A DNA stretch of 64,000 nucleotides from Lachnospiraceae bacterium MA2020. Its GTDB lineage: Bacteria; Bacillota; Clostridia; Lachnospirales; Lachnospiraceae. A program made the position numbers and the translations under genes. The DNA is taken from positions 62,001-126,000 of the forward strand of contig JQKK01000009.1 of assembly GCA_000746015.1 (NCBI GenBank), in the 5' to 3' direction. The notes under the pieces were generated by a model, which searched no databases, was not told the origin of the DNA, and saw nothing but the letters and a program-made list of their open reading frames with translations. Shown one piece after another: positions 22,769 to 32,466 of the stretch; positions within the stretch are counted from its first letter, which is position 1, and each line of letters begins with the position of its first letter.

Positions 22769-25483
22769 TTATCCTAAAATTATAGTAATGTAGTTTCCAG
22801 TATTGTTAAGTCCTTCTATAACAGAGCGGTCGATCTTTGCCTTACCGTCTGAGACTGCCATAGCACTTCCGTTGAGCTTGACTTCGGTAACTGCGTATTC
22901 TCCGTATTCCTTACCGGACTCATTTATGATAGTGATATCAAAATTCTTGCCGGCAAAATTGAGGTTTATGCCTGCCTTACCTTCGCTGTCAAACTGCTCA
23001 GCGACAAGTTTTGGAGCAATTTCAAGGTCGCCTCCGTTGCCATGTACACCAAAAACTTCTGTTATCATAGTAAGCAGATACCATGAAGCCGCACCTGTGA
23101 GATATGGATAAACTCCGCGTCCGTCGGCATTAAAGTACTCTGGGATGCCGGGATACATGTGACTCACGTCAAAATTAAGGGCTGTGTCAGCCAAAGTCTT
23201 TATAGCTTTGTAGCCGCTCTTTGCAAAGCCGCGTTTGTAAAGAGCATTTGCAAACATTACTGTCATGTGTGAGAAGACTGCGCCGTTTTCCTTTTCTCCA
23301 TAAGCAAAACCAAACATTCTTCCCATATCAAGCTTGAGCTCCTTAAAATCAGTGTTCAAGCGGTATCCACCGATTTCACTTCTATATAAATAGTGATCAG
23401 CGGCATTGATTATCTTCTGAATCTTATCTTTGTCAGCAGTTCCATCCATAATGGCGAATACCTGACCTGTGAGCATCATTCTTACGGCTTCGTCGTCTTC
23501 TGCGTAGCGGTCTGATGGACGGCTGTTGTCATCGTAGTAGCTGTTAAACCATCCTTCATCTGCTTCTCCTTTAACCCACTCATTTTTAGTAAGGTGAGAT
23601 CTGAGAGAGTCTGCCATCTCGGTAAGCTTACCAGCAAGCTCAGATATTGATATAACAGTAGTTTTACCACTGACTTTAGAATCTACCGAGCTGCAGTACT
23701 TATCGAGACATGCAAGCTTTGCTTCTATAGTAGAAACTTCTGTGGTATCAGCATCTATAAGCTGCCTGAGCTCCTCAAGGATCTCAATCTCATGAACGCC
23801 ACTTGACTTTTCATATCTGAGAAGAAGCGATGCGATATCTGCAAGGTTTCCGGCATAAGCGTGTGTGAATGCTACGCTTTCGCCTCTGTTTGGAGCCATG
23901 TCGAGAGCGTCATTCCAGTCAGCTCCGCGAAGTCTTAAATTTCCGTGTTCACCAACTTCATAGTAAGCGCAGAGGTTTTCAATCAGGAGATGCTCTATGA
24001 TACTTCCAAGATAGATGCTGCCGTCAGAGCTTTTCTGAATATTCTCCTCATTACTTTCAAAGCTGTCGTCACGTCCGTTTCCTCTCATTACCAAAGTATC
24101 CTTAAAGTAAGGAACTTTTTCAGAAAGAATATTGAAATCTCCGGACTGCTCTATGTAGAGCAGAAGAGTTCTGAAAGGCCAGTATGCGTGATCCATCCAT
24201 ACTCTTGCAATGCCGTTTCTGTCTGCTTTGAATGAGCCAAGACCTTCACCTATGATAGTAGCGTTTGTACCATCGACTCTTACACCGCCGAAGTTTGCAA
24301 CTATCATGTCTCTGACATTCTTTGGCTCCATGAAGAGCAGTGAAAGGCAATCCTGCCAAAGATCTCTCCATCCTCTGCCACCGCGTCCGTAGTCGTGATA
24401 TGGAAGGAATGAGCATCCATAAAGACGACGTAAAAACGGCTGAAAAGCTGTCCATTTCATGAGCTTATCAAAGTCGCCGCTTCCTGTATGGAAGTGTACA
24501 TTTACCTTTTCAAGCCAGTATTTTTTTGTATTTTCAAGCTCAGCATCAACCTGAGCTTTTGTCTGATATTTCTTATTTATTTCGGTGATATTTTTTGCAT
24601 CATCGGTGATACCCAATACAATATTGTAGGTAATTGATGTTGATGGCTTAAGAGTAACAGGGGCAAATCTGAGTCCGCCTACTGCCTCGCGCCCATCAAT
24701 CTTTACACCTGAAGCAACACCATCCTGCTGACGATAGATAGCACGTGGCTTGGTAAAGCTGCCGCCCTCGCCTAAAAATTCTGTAACTGCAGGATAGAAA
24801 CTCAACGGTTTCTGACCTTCGCCCGTATGACCGACAACAAAGTAGATAGTATCGTTCAGGCGATGGCCTTTTTCATCAAATGACATCGTAGGTTTTAATA
24901 AGACGCCTTCATCTATGGTCTCGATTCTATGGAGCATAGATGTAACATTTCTGTGATCACGCAGATTGTCAGCAGAACGTCCATATAGCGGGATTGCAGC
25001 AATTGGATTAAAACTCTGATCTTCAGAAGAATTATTCGTTATGGTAACTGACATGATCTCGACATTTTCATCATATGGAACAAATGAGGTAATCTCAGAA
25101 GTCAGGCTATGAGCAGCATTTTCACGTTTTGCAGTGTGCCACATAAAGCCGGCAGACACTGAGCTTTTATCCTGACTTGCAGTGAATTTGCGGCTTTCCT
25201 GCTCAGCAGAGCTGCCACAGGCTGACCAGACACTGCCATCCTCCATGTAGAGCCAGAAATTTCTGGTGTTTTTGTTGTTATGGAGATTTTCGACACTTAC
25301 AGGTTCCAGTAAAAATCTTTCCTGGTCGAGCATTGAATCACCGCCAAGAATTGGTGTGACACTGCTTTTTAGACCTTTTTCACCGGAAAGTGGAAAATAG
25401 AGATAGCTTGTGTTTTCCGGATACTCGATCCTAAAGCTTCCATTGTTGTCTATGAAGTTTATCTTCCTATTATAATGACTCAC
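22769..25483 (-). CDS. Large GH94-type phosphorylase, possibly 1,2-beta-oligoglucan phosphorylase-like
   Basis: A 904-residue cytoplasmic protein of the GH94 clan. It keeps the catalytic-domain landmarks YHDYGRGGRGWRDLWQD and RGADWNDALD, where Asp522 to Asp525 hold the general acid position. The N-terminal beta-sandwich is longer than in cellobiose phosphorylase, and the layout recalls beta-1,2-oligoglucan phosphorylases, though these are usually longer. An insert at about 570-650 is rich in helix and low complexity. Translation starts at GTG 25483, with GAGAGGA eight bases upstream. It is the first gene of a two-gene phosphorylase operon. The acceptor and linkage cannot be settled from sequence. 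Confidence 0.82.
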   Translation of the reverse strand: MSHYNRKINFIDNNGSFRIEYPENTSYLYFPLSGEKGLKSSVTPILGGDSMLDQERFLLEPVSVENLHNNKNTRNFWLYMEDGSVWSACGSSAEQESRKFTASQDKSSVSAGFMWHTAKRENAAHSLTSEITSFVPYDENVEIMSVTITNNSSEDQSFNPIAAIPLYGRSADNLRDHRNVTSMLHRIETIDEGVLLKPTMSFDEKGHRLNDTIYFVVGHTGEGQKPLSFYPAVTEFLGEGGSFTKPRAIYRQQDGVASGVKIDGREAVGGLRFAPVTLKPSTSITYNIVLGITDDAKNITEINKKYQTKAQVDAELENTKKYWLEKVNVHFHTGSGDFDKLMKWTAFQPFLRRLYGCSFLPYHDYGRGGRGWRDLWQDCLSLLFMEPKNVRDMIVANFGGVRVDGTNATIIGEGLGSFKADRNGIARVWMDHAYWPFRTLLLYIEQSGDFNILSEKVPYFKDTLVMRGNGRDDSFESNEENIQKSSDGSIYLGSIIEHLLIENLCAYYEVGEHGNLRLRGADWNDALDMAPNRGESVAFTHAYAGNLADIASLLLRYEKSSGVHEIEILEELRQLIDADTTEVSTIEAKLACLDKYCSSVDSKVSGKTTVISISELAGKLTEMADSLRSHLTKNEWVKGEADEGWFNSYYDDNSRPSDRYAEDDEAVRMMLTGQVFAIMDGTADKDKIQKIINAADHYLYRSEIGGYRLNTDFKELKLDMGRMFGFAYGEKENGAVFSHMTVMFANALYKRGFAKSGYKAIKTLADTALNFDVSHMYPGIPEYFNADGRGVYPYLTGAASWYLLTMITEVFGVHGNGGDLEIAPKLVAEQFDSEGKAGINLNFAGKNFDITIINESGKEYGEYAVTEVKLNGSAMAVSDGKAKIDRSVIEGLNNTGNYITIILG

Positions 25484-25715
25484 CTATTTTGTCCTCTCTT
25501 ATGGTATGTTAGATTGATTGTATCTTTTTTCGAAAATTGCTTATATCATATTCAAAGAAAAAAAATCAAAATCCTACACTATTATGAAAAGTATACAAAA
25601 AAGAATATGGGTTAATAATTCTGAATGAAAAATGTTGTGTTCAGAAAAATATGCAGAAAAATAGGGGGATTCATAGTACATGTATACCATAAAAACCACA
25701 AAAAAACAGAGGTTT

Positions 25716-25724
25716 TGCTATACT
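25716..25724 (+). promoter_or_regulatory. Extended -10 promoter for the chemoreceptor gene
   Basis: TGC followed by TATACT (25719-25724) forms an extended -10, about 49 bases before the start codon. There is no good -35. The rest of the 289-base spacer is AT-rich and shows no other feature. Confidence 0.5.
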
Positions 25725-25772
25725 TAAGATAGGTGCACAGTCTTTTAAGTTTACGTGATGGAGGCGTGGAAT

Positions 25773-27779
25773 ATGTCCAAAAGGGAGAAACATAGAGCTA
25801 TCAAAAAAAAGACAGGTAAGATCAGAAATAAACTTCTTATTTTTATCATGCCGACAGTTTTTGTGTTGGTTGCAATTCTGGTAATTATCACTTCAACCTT
25901 ATCCGGCAGAAGTTTAAAGAAAAAATCTACTGAGCAATTGGAAGCATCTATGTCTACGCAGGTAGACAATATTTCATCGTGGATGAACCAGTGCTTAAAG
26001 TACTTTGCTACTGTTAAAAAGGAGCTTGAGGCCTCCAGACCGTCACAGGCTGAGATGCAGACAGTCCTTGACTCATTCTACGGATTTGATAAGAATGCAC
26101 CGGAGGGCCTTTATGTGATAACGGCAGAAGGAAGATTATTAAAGCCGTCAGAGTCTGCACTTGAGCTGAGTGATCCTATATCCTCTGAAGCATACAAACA
26201 GGGAATTACAAGGATAGATATGGATTTTGGCCCTGCATATAAAAATGCTGAGGGAAAATATGTAATTACTGCCGCCGGAATACTAAATGACAATACTTCA
26301 GATATCAAGGTGCTTGCCGGGGATGTGACACTTGATAATGTAACTATCATTGTAAACTCCGGAGTAAAAATGGAGGATGCAAGCTCATTCCTTGTCGATA
26401 AGGAGAATGGCACTATTCTTGCGCATCGTGACGATAATTTGGTATCTACTACGCTTGATACCAGTAATTCGGATGCTATGATGGCAGGCATAGCGAAAAA
26501 GATTGATAACAGGGATTATGCGACAACGACTATTGCAGGAAAGATGGTCGGGGTAAAAGAAATAGAAGGTACTGACTGGATACTGGTTTCGTATATTGAT
26601 GAGAATGTGATCTTTGCAGATGTCAGGTCCCTTGTAACTCTGCTTGTACTGATAGGTGTGATCGCACTGATAATTATTCTTATGATCACTACATTGGTCG
26701 TAAATCGTGTTATTGCTCCGCTTACACCGATTACAGGATATATCAAGGATATGGCTTCAGGAGATTTCACTATTGACGTAAAGACTACGAGTAATGATGA
26801 GATCGGAATCATGGGTGGTCAGGTCAGTGAATTTGTCGGCAGCATGCGAAATATGATACAGAGTATTGCTGATGAGTCTGACAGACTTAAAGAAGAATCT
26901 ATCCGCAGCGATGAAGTATCGCGTGACATGTCAGAAGCGTCTACTGCTCAGGCTGATGCAATGCGGCAGCTCAATGAGACAGTGGATCAGCTTGCGGTGG
27001 CAGTCAATGATATAGCTGAAAATGCAACTATACTTGCTAATGTCGTTTCTGATACAAAGGATAATTCTGAAAAAGCTGAGCAGAGCATGAATGAGACTGT
27101 GCGCATATCCCGTCAGGGCAGAGAGGATATGGAACAGCTCAAAAAGGCTATGAGAGATATCTATGACTCTAATGAAAAACTTGTACAGTCCATTGGTAAA
27201 GTAGGTGAGGCATCAGATCAGATAACAAACATCGTAGGACTTATAGGAAATATCTCTGAAGAGACTAACCTGCTTTCGCTTAATGCATCAATAGAGGCGG
27301 CCCGTGCAGGTGAGGTTGGAAAGGGCTTTGCGGTAGTTGCAACTGAGATTGGTAAACTGGCTCAGACAAGCTCAGAGAGCTCACAAAACATTGCAAATCT
27401 TATAGAGGATGTAAGAAATCTTATCGAAAATGTAGTGGAACAGTCAGATGTGAGCGCAAAGAATATTGAGCGCAATACTGAGCTTATAGGAGCAGCGGTT
27501 GATACTTTTGACAGGATATTCCAAAACATACAGTTATCAAGCAATATGATAAGTGACATGATAAAGGGCATTGAGCAAGTAAATGATGTAGCTACAAATG
27601 TTGCAGCCATATCTGAGGAGCAGGCTGCCAGTGCAGATGAGATCCTTTCTACATCACAAAATATGGTTGAGCAGGCTGAGAGCATAAGCAGAAGCAGTCA
27701 GGAGGTTGCAGACAGTTCACATGAACTTGCCGAAACATCAGATAAGCTGACATCATACGTGCAGCAGTTTAAGGTTTGA
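25773..27779 (+). CDS. Methyl-accepting chemotaxis protein with periplasmic Cache-type sensor
   Basis: A 668-residue membrane chemoreceptor: a basic leader, first membrane helix (about 25-45), an extracytoplasmic double Cache-like domain (about 55-275, with [12 protein letters not shown] and [11 protein letters not shown]), a second helix (about 287-313), a HAMP domain (about 314-366) and a long coiled-coil signalling domain. The hairpin tip [19 protein letters not shown] is intact, so it should couple to CheW and CheA. ATG 25773 has GGAGG eight bases upstream; earlier GTG and ATG codons in frame are too close to that site. The gene lies 11 bases before a sugar-binding lipoprotein gene, likely an accessory ligand receptor. 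Confidence 0.93.
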   Translation: MSKREKHRAIKKKTGKIRNKLLIFIMPTVFVLVAILVIITSTLSGRSLKKKSTEQLEASMSTQVDNISSWMNQCLKYFATVKKELEASRPSQAEMQTVLDSFYGFDKNAPEGLYVITAEGRLLKPSESALELSDPISSEAYKQGITRIDMDFGPAYKNAEGKYVITAAGILNDNTSDIKVLAGDVTLDNVTIIVNSGVKMEDASSFLVDKENGTILAHRDDNLVSTTLDTSNSDAMMAGIAKKIDNRDYATTTIAGKMVGVKEIEGTDWILVSYIDENVIFADVRSLVTLLVLIGVIALIIILMITTLVVNRVIAPLTPITGYIKDMASGDFTIDVKTTSNDEIGIMGGQVSEFVGSMRNMIQSIADESDRLKEESIRSDEVSRDMSEASTAQADAMRQLNETVDQLAVAVNDIAENATILANVVSDTKDNSEKAEQSMNETVRISRQGREDMEQLKKAMRDIYDSNEKLVQSIGKVGEASDQITNIVGLIGNISEETNLLSLNASIEAARAGEVGKGFAVVATEIGKLAQTSSESSQNIANLIEDVRNLIENVVEQSDVSAKNIERNTELIGAAVDTFDRIFQNIQLSSNMISDMIKGIEQVNDVATNVAAISEEQAASADEILSTSQNMVEQAESISRSSQEVADSSHELAETSDKLTSYVQQFKV

Positions 27780-27790
27780 GGAGGTAAGTT

Positions 27791-28771
27791 ATGATGAAGA
27801 TAGGGATAAAAAAACTGTTAAGTCTACTGATCGTGGCGGCATGTGTACTTACCTGTATAAGTGGATGTTCAGGAAGTACTACTTCAGGCGGAAAAAAATA
27901 TCTGTTTTGCACATATAACCTGGATGATTTTAGAACTGCGATCATGGAATCTATCAAGGCAGCAGCACAGTCAGAAGGGGCGACTTTAGAAGTATACGTG
28001 GGCGAGGAGACGGCGTCAGATCAGGTCAACAGGATAAAAAAGGCTAAGTCTGAAGGTTTTAGCGCACTTATAGTAAATCCTATAGATGTCAGCACTGCAT
28101 TGCAGCTTGAGGTTGCAGCAGAAGGACTTCCGATAGTATTTGTAAATAATAAACCGGATGACTCAGTACTCAAGAGCAACAAATATATTTATGCAGGTTC
28201 TAATGAAACTGAGGCGGGAGAGCTTCAGGTCGAATGGGCCATTAAGAAACTTGGTAATCAGAGTTCACTCAACGTTGTAGTATTGAAAGGTGAGCAGGGA
28301 TACTCAGCTACTATAGGCAGGACAAAGGCTATCAAATACAGTATGAAAGATGCTGGCATAAATGCAAACTATGTTTTTGCAGATTATGCAAACTGGTCGG
28401 AAGAAGTGGCAAAAGAGAAAATGAAGACCTTCCTTTTGACAGGTCAAAAATTCGATGTTGTATTTTGCAATAATGATTCTATGGCGCTCGGAGCAGTCAA
28501 AGCTCTTAAAGAGGCAGGCATAGATCCAGCAGATGTGCCGGTTTGCGGAGTTGATGCTACGAAGGACGGATGTGCATCAATAGCAAATGGAGAAATGAGC
28601 TTCACGGTATTTCAGAATGCTAAAGGGCAGGGTGAGGCTGCAATGAAAGCGGCGTTAAAGCTTGCAGCAGGTGAGAGCATAACATCACTTGATGGGGCAA
28701 CAAAGAATGGACTTTATGTATGGGTGCCGTTTGAGCCGGTAGATGCATCAAATGTAAATTCGTATAAGTAA
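27791..28771 (+). CDS. Ribose/galactose-type sugar-binding lipoprotein, no transporter attached
   Basis: A 326-residue periplasmic-binding-protein-fold lipoprotein (LacI-like, CUT2 type). It has a signal peptide with lipobox CISGC, then the binding domain from KKYLFCTYNLDDF with ALIVNPIDVS, VFVNNKPDD, CNNDSMALGAVKAL and VCGVDAT, all standard positions of this fold. GAGGAGG lies six bases before the ATG. There is no permease or ATPase gene; the only partner is the chemoreceptor directly upstream. This suggests a sensory role: sugar-loaded protein docking on the Cache domain, as ribose- and galactose-binding proteins do on Trg. Confidence 0.88.
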   Translation: MMKIGIKKLLSLLIVAACVLTCISGCSGSTTSGGKKYLFCTYNLDDFRTAIMESIKAAAQSEGATLEVYVGEETASDQVNRIKKAKSEGFSALIVNPIDVSTALQLEVAAEGLPIVFVNNKPDDSVLKSNKYIYAGSNETEAGELQVEWAIKKLGNQSSLNVVVLKGEQGYSATIGRTKAIKYSMKDAGINANYVFADYANWSEEVAKEKMKTFLLTGQKFDVVFCNNDSMALGAVKALKEAGIDPADVPVCGVDATKDGCASIANGEMSFTVFQNAKGQGEAAMKAALKLAAGESITSLDGATKNGLYVWVPFEPVDASNVNSYK

Positions 28772-28783
28772 AAAGTATAAATA

Positions 28784-28832
28784 AAAAATAAGAAGAAACA
28801 GGATGATCATATTCCTGTTTCTTCTTATTTTT
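28784..28832. terminator. 20-bp perfect-stem bidirectional terminator
   Basis: Arms 28784-28803 and 28813-28832 pair without mismatch around a 9-base loop and end in A- and T-runs. It closes the chemoreceptor operon and the convergent PAP2 gene, whose stop codon overlaps the right arm. Confidence 0.9.
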
Positions 28833-29517
28833 AATATTCATTTCTTTCATATACTGCGTGTGAACGCACAGTTTCTGTAAAACGTGCATATACAGCCTTG
28901 AAGTCGATAACGTAGCAGACAAGATACATAAAAGTTGCAAGTGCAAAAGCTGTGATCACATCAAATGCTGAATGTTGCTTCAAGAACATCGTTGAAAGTA
29001 TGATAGAGATACACAGAACAAGCGATGGATATAAAACCCACTTTTTACGTGAGAGCTGCTCTGAATTAGCTATTGCAAAGTGCGCGCCAAGCGAATTATA
29101 AACATGTATACTTGGGAAAATATTTGTGCTTGTATCAGTATGATACAGATGAAGTACCATACGGGTAAAAACATTGTCACGGCTGAAAACCACAGGTCTG
29201 AGAGTATCTCCGTTTGGATATACGGTAGAAACTATCAAAAATACAGTCATTCCGGTGATCAAAAAAGCGCTGAGTCTAAGATATTCCTTCTTATTTGTAA
29301 ATATGAAATAAGCAACCGTACCTGCGATATAAAAAAACCACATCAGGTAGGGGATGATGAAGTATTCACAGAAAGGAATGATATCATCAACAGCCATATG
29401 TATGATGTGGTAATTTGTAGTAACACTTGACTCCAGCACTGTGAACCATGGAATATATATAAGCATATACCCAAGCATGATAGCGGCATGGGAATATCGC
29501 TTCAGAAAAGCTTTCAT
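28831..29517 (-). CDS. PAP2-family membrane phosphatase
   Basis: A 228-residue polytopic membrane protein with five or six helices. It keeps the PAP2 motifs PSIH (in NIFPSIHVYNSLG) and the late S-x6-H-x3-D type block in KQHSAFDVITA, which form the phosphatase site facing outward. The first KxxxxxxRP motif is loosely present as GDTLRPVVF. Such enzymes dephosphorylate phosphatidic acid, undecaprenyl pyrophosphate or inositol lipids; this subgroup resembles the phosphatidic-acid or inositolphosphorylceramide-synthase-like branch. It stands alone between two convergent or divergent units, with AAGGAG before its start. Confidence 0.82.
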   Translation of the reverse strand: MKAFLKRYSHAAIMLGYMLIYIPWFTVLESSVTTNYHIIHMAVDDIIPFCEYFIIPYLMWFFYIAGTVAYFIFTNKKEYLRLSAFLITGMTVFLIVSTVYPNGDTLRPVVFSRDNVFTRMVLHLYHTDTSTNIFPSIHVYNSLGAHFAIANSEQLSRKKWVLYPSLVLCISIILSTMFLKQHSAFDVITAFALATFMYLVCYVIDFKAVYARFTETVRSHAVYERNEY

Positions 29518-29670
29518 ATACTACATCTCCTTAATATCAGTGCAAACGTACGACCATAAAACTAAAAAAATTTTATCACATATTTAAAATGCCTTCAATA
29601 TAGTAAAGAAAACCTTAAGATTTTTTATAAATACATATTATACAGTATTCATATATTATTTAAGTTGATG

Positions 29671-29699
29671 TTCACAAACGAGAATTGCTGTGTTATAAT
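29671..29699 (+). promoter_or_regulatory. glyA promoter
   Basis: TTCACA (29671-29676) and a perfect TATAAT (29694-29699) are 17 bp apart, giving a near-consensus housekeeping promoter. The leader is about 50 bases and holds no visible riboswitch. Confidence 0.8.
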
Positions 29700-29756
29700 C
29701 TCACTTGTTAGCACTTTAACGTGTGAAAGAGCACAATTGAAATTAGGAGGATGAGA

Positions 29757-30995
29757 ATGTATTCGTTAGACGAACTTAGAGCTGTAGATCCTGAAATCGC
29801 TGAGGCTATTGTCAAGGAGCAGGAGAGACAAAATAGCCATATCGAGCTTATTGCATCTGAGAACTGGGTAAGCAAGGCTGTTATGGCAGCAATGGGAAGC
29901 CCACTTACTAACAAGTATGCAGAAGGATACTCAGGTCATAGATATTATGGCGGATGTGGATGCGTAGACATCGTTGAGGATCTTGCTATCGAGAGAGCTA
30001 AGAAACTTTTTGGCTGCGAATATGCCAATGTTCAGCCACATAGTGGTGCTCAGGCAAACATGGCAGTATTTTTTGCAATGATGAAGCCTGGCGATACATT
30101 CATGGGAATGAATCTTGATCAGGGTGGACACCTTTCACATGGTTCACCGGTTAATTTCTCAGGTTCATACTTTAACTGTGTACCTTATGGTGTTAATGAC
30201 GAAGGTTTCATCGATTATGATGAAGTACTTCGCATTGCAAAAGAGTGCAAGCCAAAGATGATCGTTGCCGGAGCATCTGCTTACGCCCGTACAATAGATT
30301 TCAAGAAGTTCAGAGAGATCGCTGATGAAGTAGGCGCATACTTAATGGTAGATATGGCTCATATTGCAGGTCTTGTTGCAACAGGCTATCACCCATCACC
30401 TATCGGTATCGCTGATGTTGTTACTACTACAACACATAAGACACTTAGAGGACCAAGAGGTGGTCTTATCCTTTCAAGTCAGGAGGCTGCTGATAAGTTT
30501 AAGTTCAATAAGTCAGTATTCCCGGGTATCCAGGGTGGCCCTCTTATGCATGTGATCGCAGCAAAGGCTGTATGCTTCAAAGAAGACCTTAGCCCAGAGT
30601 TCAAGGCATATGCAAAGAATATCGTAGATAATGCACAGGCCCTTGCAAACGGACTTATGAACAGAGGTCTTTCAATCGTTTCAGGTGGTACAGACAATCA
30701 CCTTATGCTTCTCAACCTTGAGCCACAGGGACTTACAGGTAAGGAAGTTGAGGCACTTCTTGACGAGGCTCATATCACTGCAAACAAGAATACAATACCT
30801 AATGATCCTCAGAAGCCATTTGTAACATCAGGTATCCGTCTTGGAACACCTGCTGTTTCAACAAGAGGATTTAATACAGAGGACTGCGACAGAGTTGCAG
30901 AAGCAATCTCACTTGTAGTTCTTGGCGGTAAGGATAAGGTTGCTGAGGCAAGAGCAATCGTACAGTCTCTTACAGATAAGTATCCGCTCATTTAA
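29757..30995 (+). CDS. glyA: Serine hydroxymethyltransferase
   Basis: A 412-residue PLP enzyme that converts serine and tetrahydrofolate to glycine and methylene-tetrahydrofolate, the main entry to one-carbon metabolism. Full length for bacterial GlyA. Hallmarks are [11 protein letters not shown], the active-site stretch around [19 protein letters not shown], and the PLP lysine Lys228 in [17 protein letters not shown] 29757 is chosen because AGGAGG lies six bases upstream; the ATG two codons earlier abuts that site. It is driven by its own strong promoter and stands alone. Confidence 0.97.
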   Translation: MYSLDELRAVDPEIAEAIVKEQERQNSHIELIASENWVSKAVMAAMGSPLTNKYAEGYSGHRYYGGCGCVDIVEDLAIERAKKLFGCEYANVQPHSGAQANMAVFFAMMKPGDTFMGMNLDQGGHLSHGSPVNFSGSYFNCVPYGVNDEGFIDYDEVLRIAKECKPKMIVAGASAYARTIDFKKFREIADEVGAYLMVDMAHIAGLVATGYHPSPIGIADVVTTTTHKTLRGPRGGLILSSQEAADKFKFNKSVFPGIQGGPLMHVIAAKAVCFKEDLSPEFKAYAKNIVDNAQALANGLMNRGLSIVSGGTDNHLMLLNLEPQGLTGKEVEALLDEAHITANKNTIPNDPQKPFVTSGIRLGTPAVSTRGFNTEDCDRVAEAISLVVLGGKDKVAEARAIVQSLTDKYPLI

Positions 30996-31023
30996 TTAGT
31001 AAAATTTTATAATGTATTTTTTG

Positions 31024-31078
31024 CTCCTCTGTGCTATACTTCATAACAGTTGCTGTTTGAATAATAAACACAGGGGAG
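31024..31078 (+). promoter_or_regulatory. Possible ribosome-site-masking stem before the MBOAT gene
   Basis: Bases 31024-31033 pair with 31069-31078 (10 bp, one G-U), and the right arm contains the AGGGGAG ribosome site of the MBOAT gene. A -10-like TATACT (31035-31040) sits inside the loop. Transcripts reading through from glyA would contain both arms and could hide the site, whereas transcripts from the internal promoter would lack the left arm. This is inferred from base pairing only. Confidence 0.35.
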
Positions 31079-31082
31079 CATT

Positions 31083-32456
31083 ATGGTTTTCAGTTCGTTA
31101 ATCTTTTTATTTCGGTTTATACCGATTTTCTTTTTAATATATTTTATTGTACCTGAAAAGTTTAAGAATTTAGTACTTTTTATCGGAAGCTTGGTGTTTT
31201 ATGCATCCGGAGAGCCGAGATATGCAGTTTTAGTACTCCTTTCTATATTGGTCAATTATGTGATCGCCCGGCTGATGTGCGGCTTTGAGAAGGGGACTGC
31301 TGCAAGAAAAGGGATGTTGGCGATAGCTCTTTCGTATGATGTCGGTATGCTTCTTATTTTTAAGTATGCTGTATTCATTATTTCCAATATAAAAGCTGCT
31401 TTTGGACTGGATATAGCTGTACCTACGATATCACTTCCTTTAGGTATAAGCTTTTATACTTTCCAGATAATGTCGTATGTGATAGATGCATATCGCGGAA
31501 ACTGTGAGTGTGAAAAGTCGATTCTTAACTTAGGTACCTATCTTTTGATGTTTCCACAGTTGATAGCAGGACCTATTGTTGTTTATGAAAAGGTTGCAGA
31601 GTCTCTTAAAAAGAGAGATATTACAATAGAGCACGTAGAAAATGGCTTAAAGACGTTTACACTTGGTCTTGGTGCCAAGGTTATATTTGCAAATACTCTT
31701 GGAAATATATGGAATGCGACAGATGAAATGGGATATGCCAATATCTCAACCGGCTTTGCGTGGCTTGGAATACTTGCTTATTCGCTGCAACTGTATTTTG
31801 ACTTTAGCGGATATTCTCTTATGGCGATAGGACTTGGAGAGATGCTGGGATTTTCATTCCCTAAGAATTTCGATAATCCTTATATTGCAAGGTCGGCTAC
31901 AGAATTCTGGCGTAGATGGCATATTACGCTGACGAGCTGGTTTAGAGAGTACCTCTATATTCCGCTTGGAGGTAATCGAAAGGGTACTGTGAGAACCTAT
32001 ATAAATATGTTTATCATTTGGGCTATCACAGGTTTTTGGCATGGTGCCGGGTGGAATTTCATTGCCTGGGGCATGTATTATTTCGTATTTCTTGCGATTG
32101 AGAGATTGTTCTTAAAGAAGATATTGGACAGAAGTCATGTATTGTCAAGGATATATACGCTGGTAGTTGTAATGAGCGGTTGGGTTTTATTTGCGGCTTC
32201 CTCACTTACAAAGGCGGGTATTTATCTTTCACGTATGTTTACATGGCATAAAGGTACAGAGTTTGTAGAGTATCTGCAGACATACTGGTATATACTCATT
32301 CCTGCTATGATCTTTTCAACACCGCTTTTGACCAAATACTATGCTACACATAAAAAGCAGATACAAGTTCTTGTATTTTTGGTAGCAGTATTTTGGCTTT
32401 CTGTGGGATTGCTTGTTGATTCGGTATATAATCCGTTCCTGTACTTTAGGTTCTGA
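31083..32456 (+). CDS. MBOAT-family membrane O-acyltransferase (AlgI/PatA/DltB-like)
   Basis: A 457-residue polytopic membrane enzyme with ten or more helices. It shows the family landmarks EFWRRWHITLTSWFREYLYIPLGG and the catalytic His320 in FWHGAGWNF. These proteins pass acyl groups, usually acetyl, across the membrane for modification of polysaccharide, peptidoglycan or teichoic acid. The next gene, eleven bases on, encodes a secreted SGNH protein, so the two form the classical pair in which the MBOAT delivers acetyl groups and the SGNH partner transfers them to the extracellular glycan. AGGGGAG lies four bases before the ATG. Confidence 0.9.
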   Translation: MVFSSLIFLFRFIPIFFLIYFIVPEKFKNLVLFIGSLVFYASGEPRYAVLVLLSILVNYVIARLMCGFEKGTAARKGMLAIALSYDVGMLLIFKYAVFIISNIKAAFGLDIAVPTISLPLGISFYTFQIMSYVIDAYRGNCECEKSILNLGTYLLMFPQLIAGPIVVYEKVAESLKKRDITIEHVENGLKTFTLGLGAKVIFANTLGNIWNATDEMGYANISTGFAWLGILAYSLQLYFDFSGYSLMAIGLGEMLGFSFPKNFDNPYIARSATEFWRRWHITLTSWFREYLYIPLGGNRKGTVRTYINMFIIWAITGFWHGAGWNFIAWGMYYFVFLAIERLFLKKILDRSHVLSRIYTLVVVMSGWVLFAASSLTKAGIYLSRMFTWHKGTEFVEYLQTYWYILIPAMIFSTPLLTKYYATHKKQIQVLVFLVAVFWLSVGLLVDSVYNPFLYFRF

Positions 32457-32466
32457 GGTGGTAAGT

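Noticed and set aside
29700-29756. Glycine riboswitch before glyA
   Set aside because: The leader is only about 50 bases long and has no aptamer-like elements.
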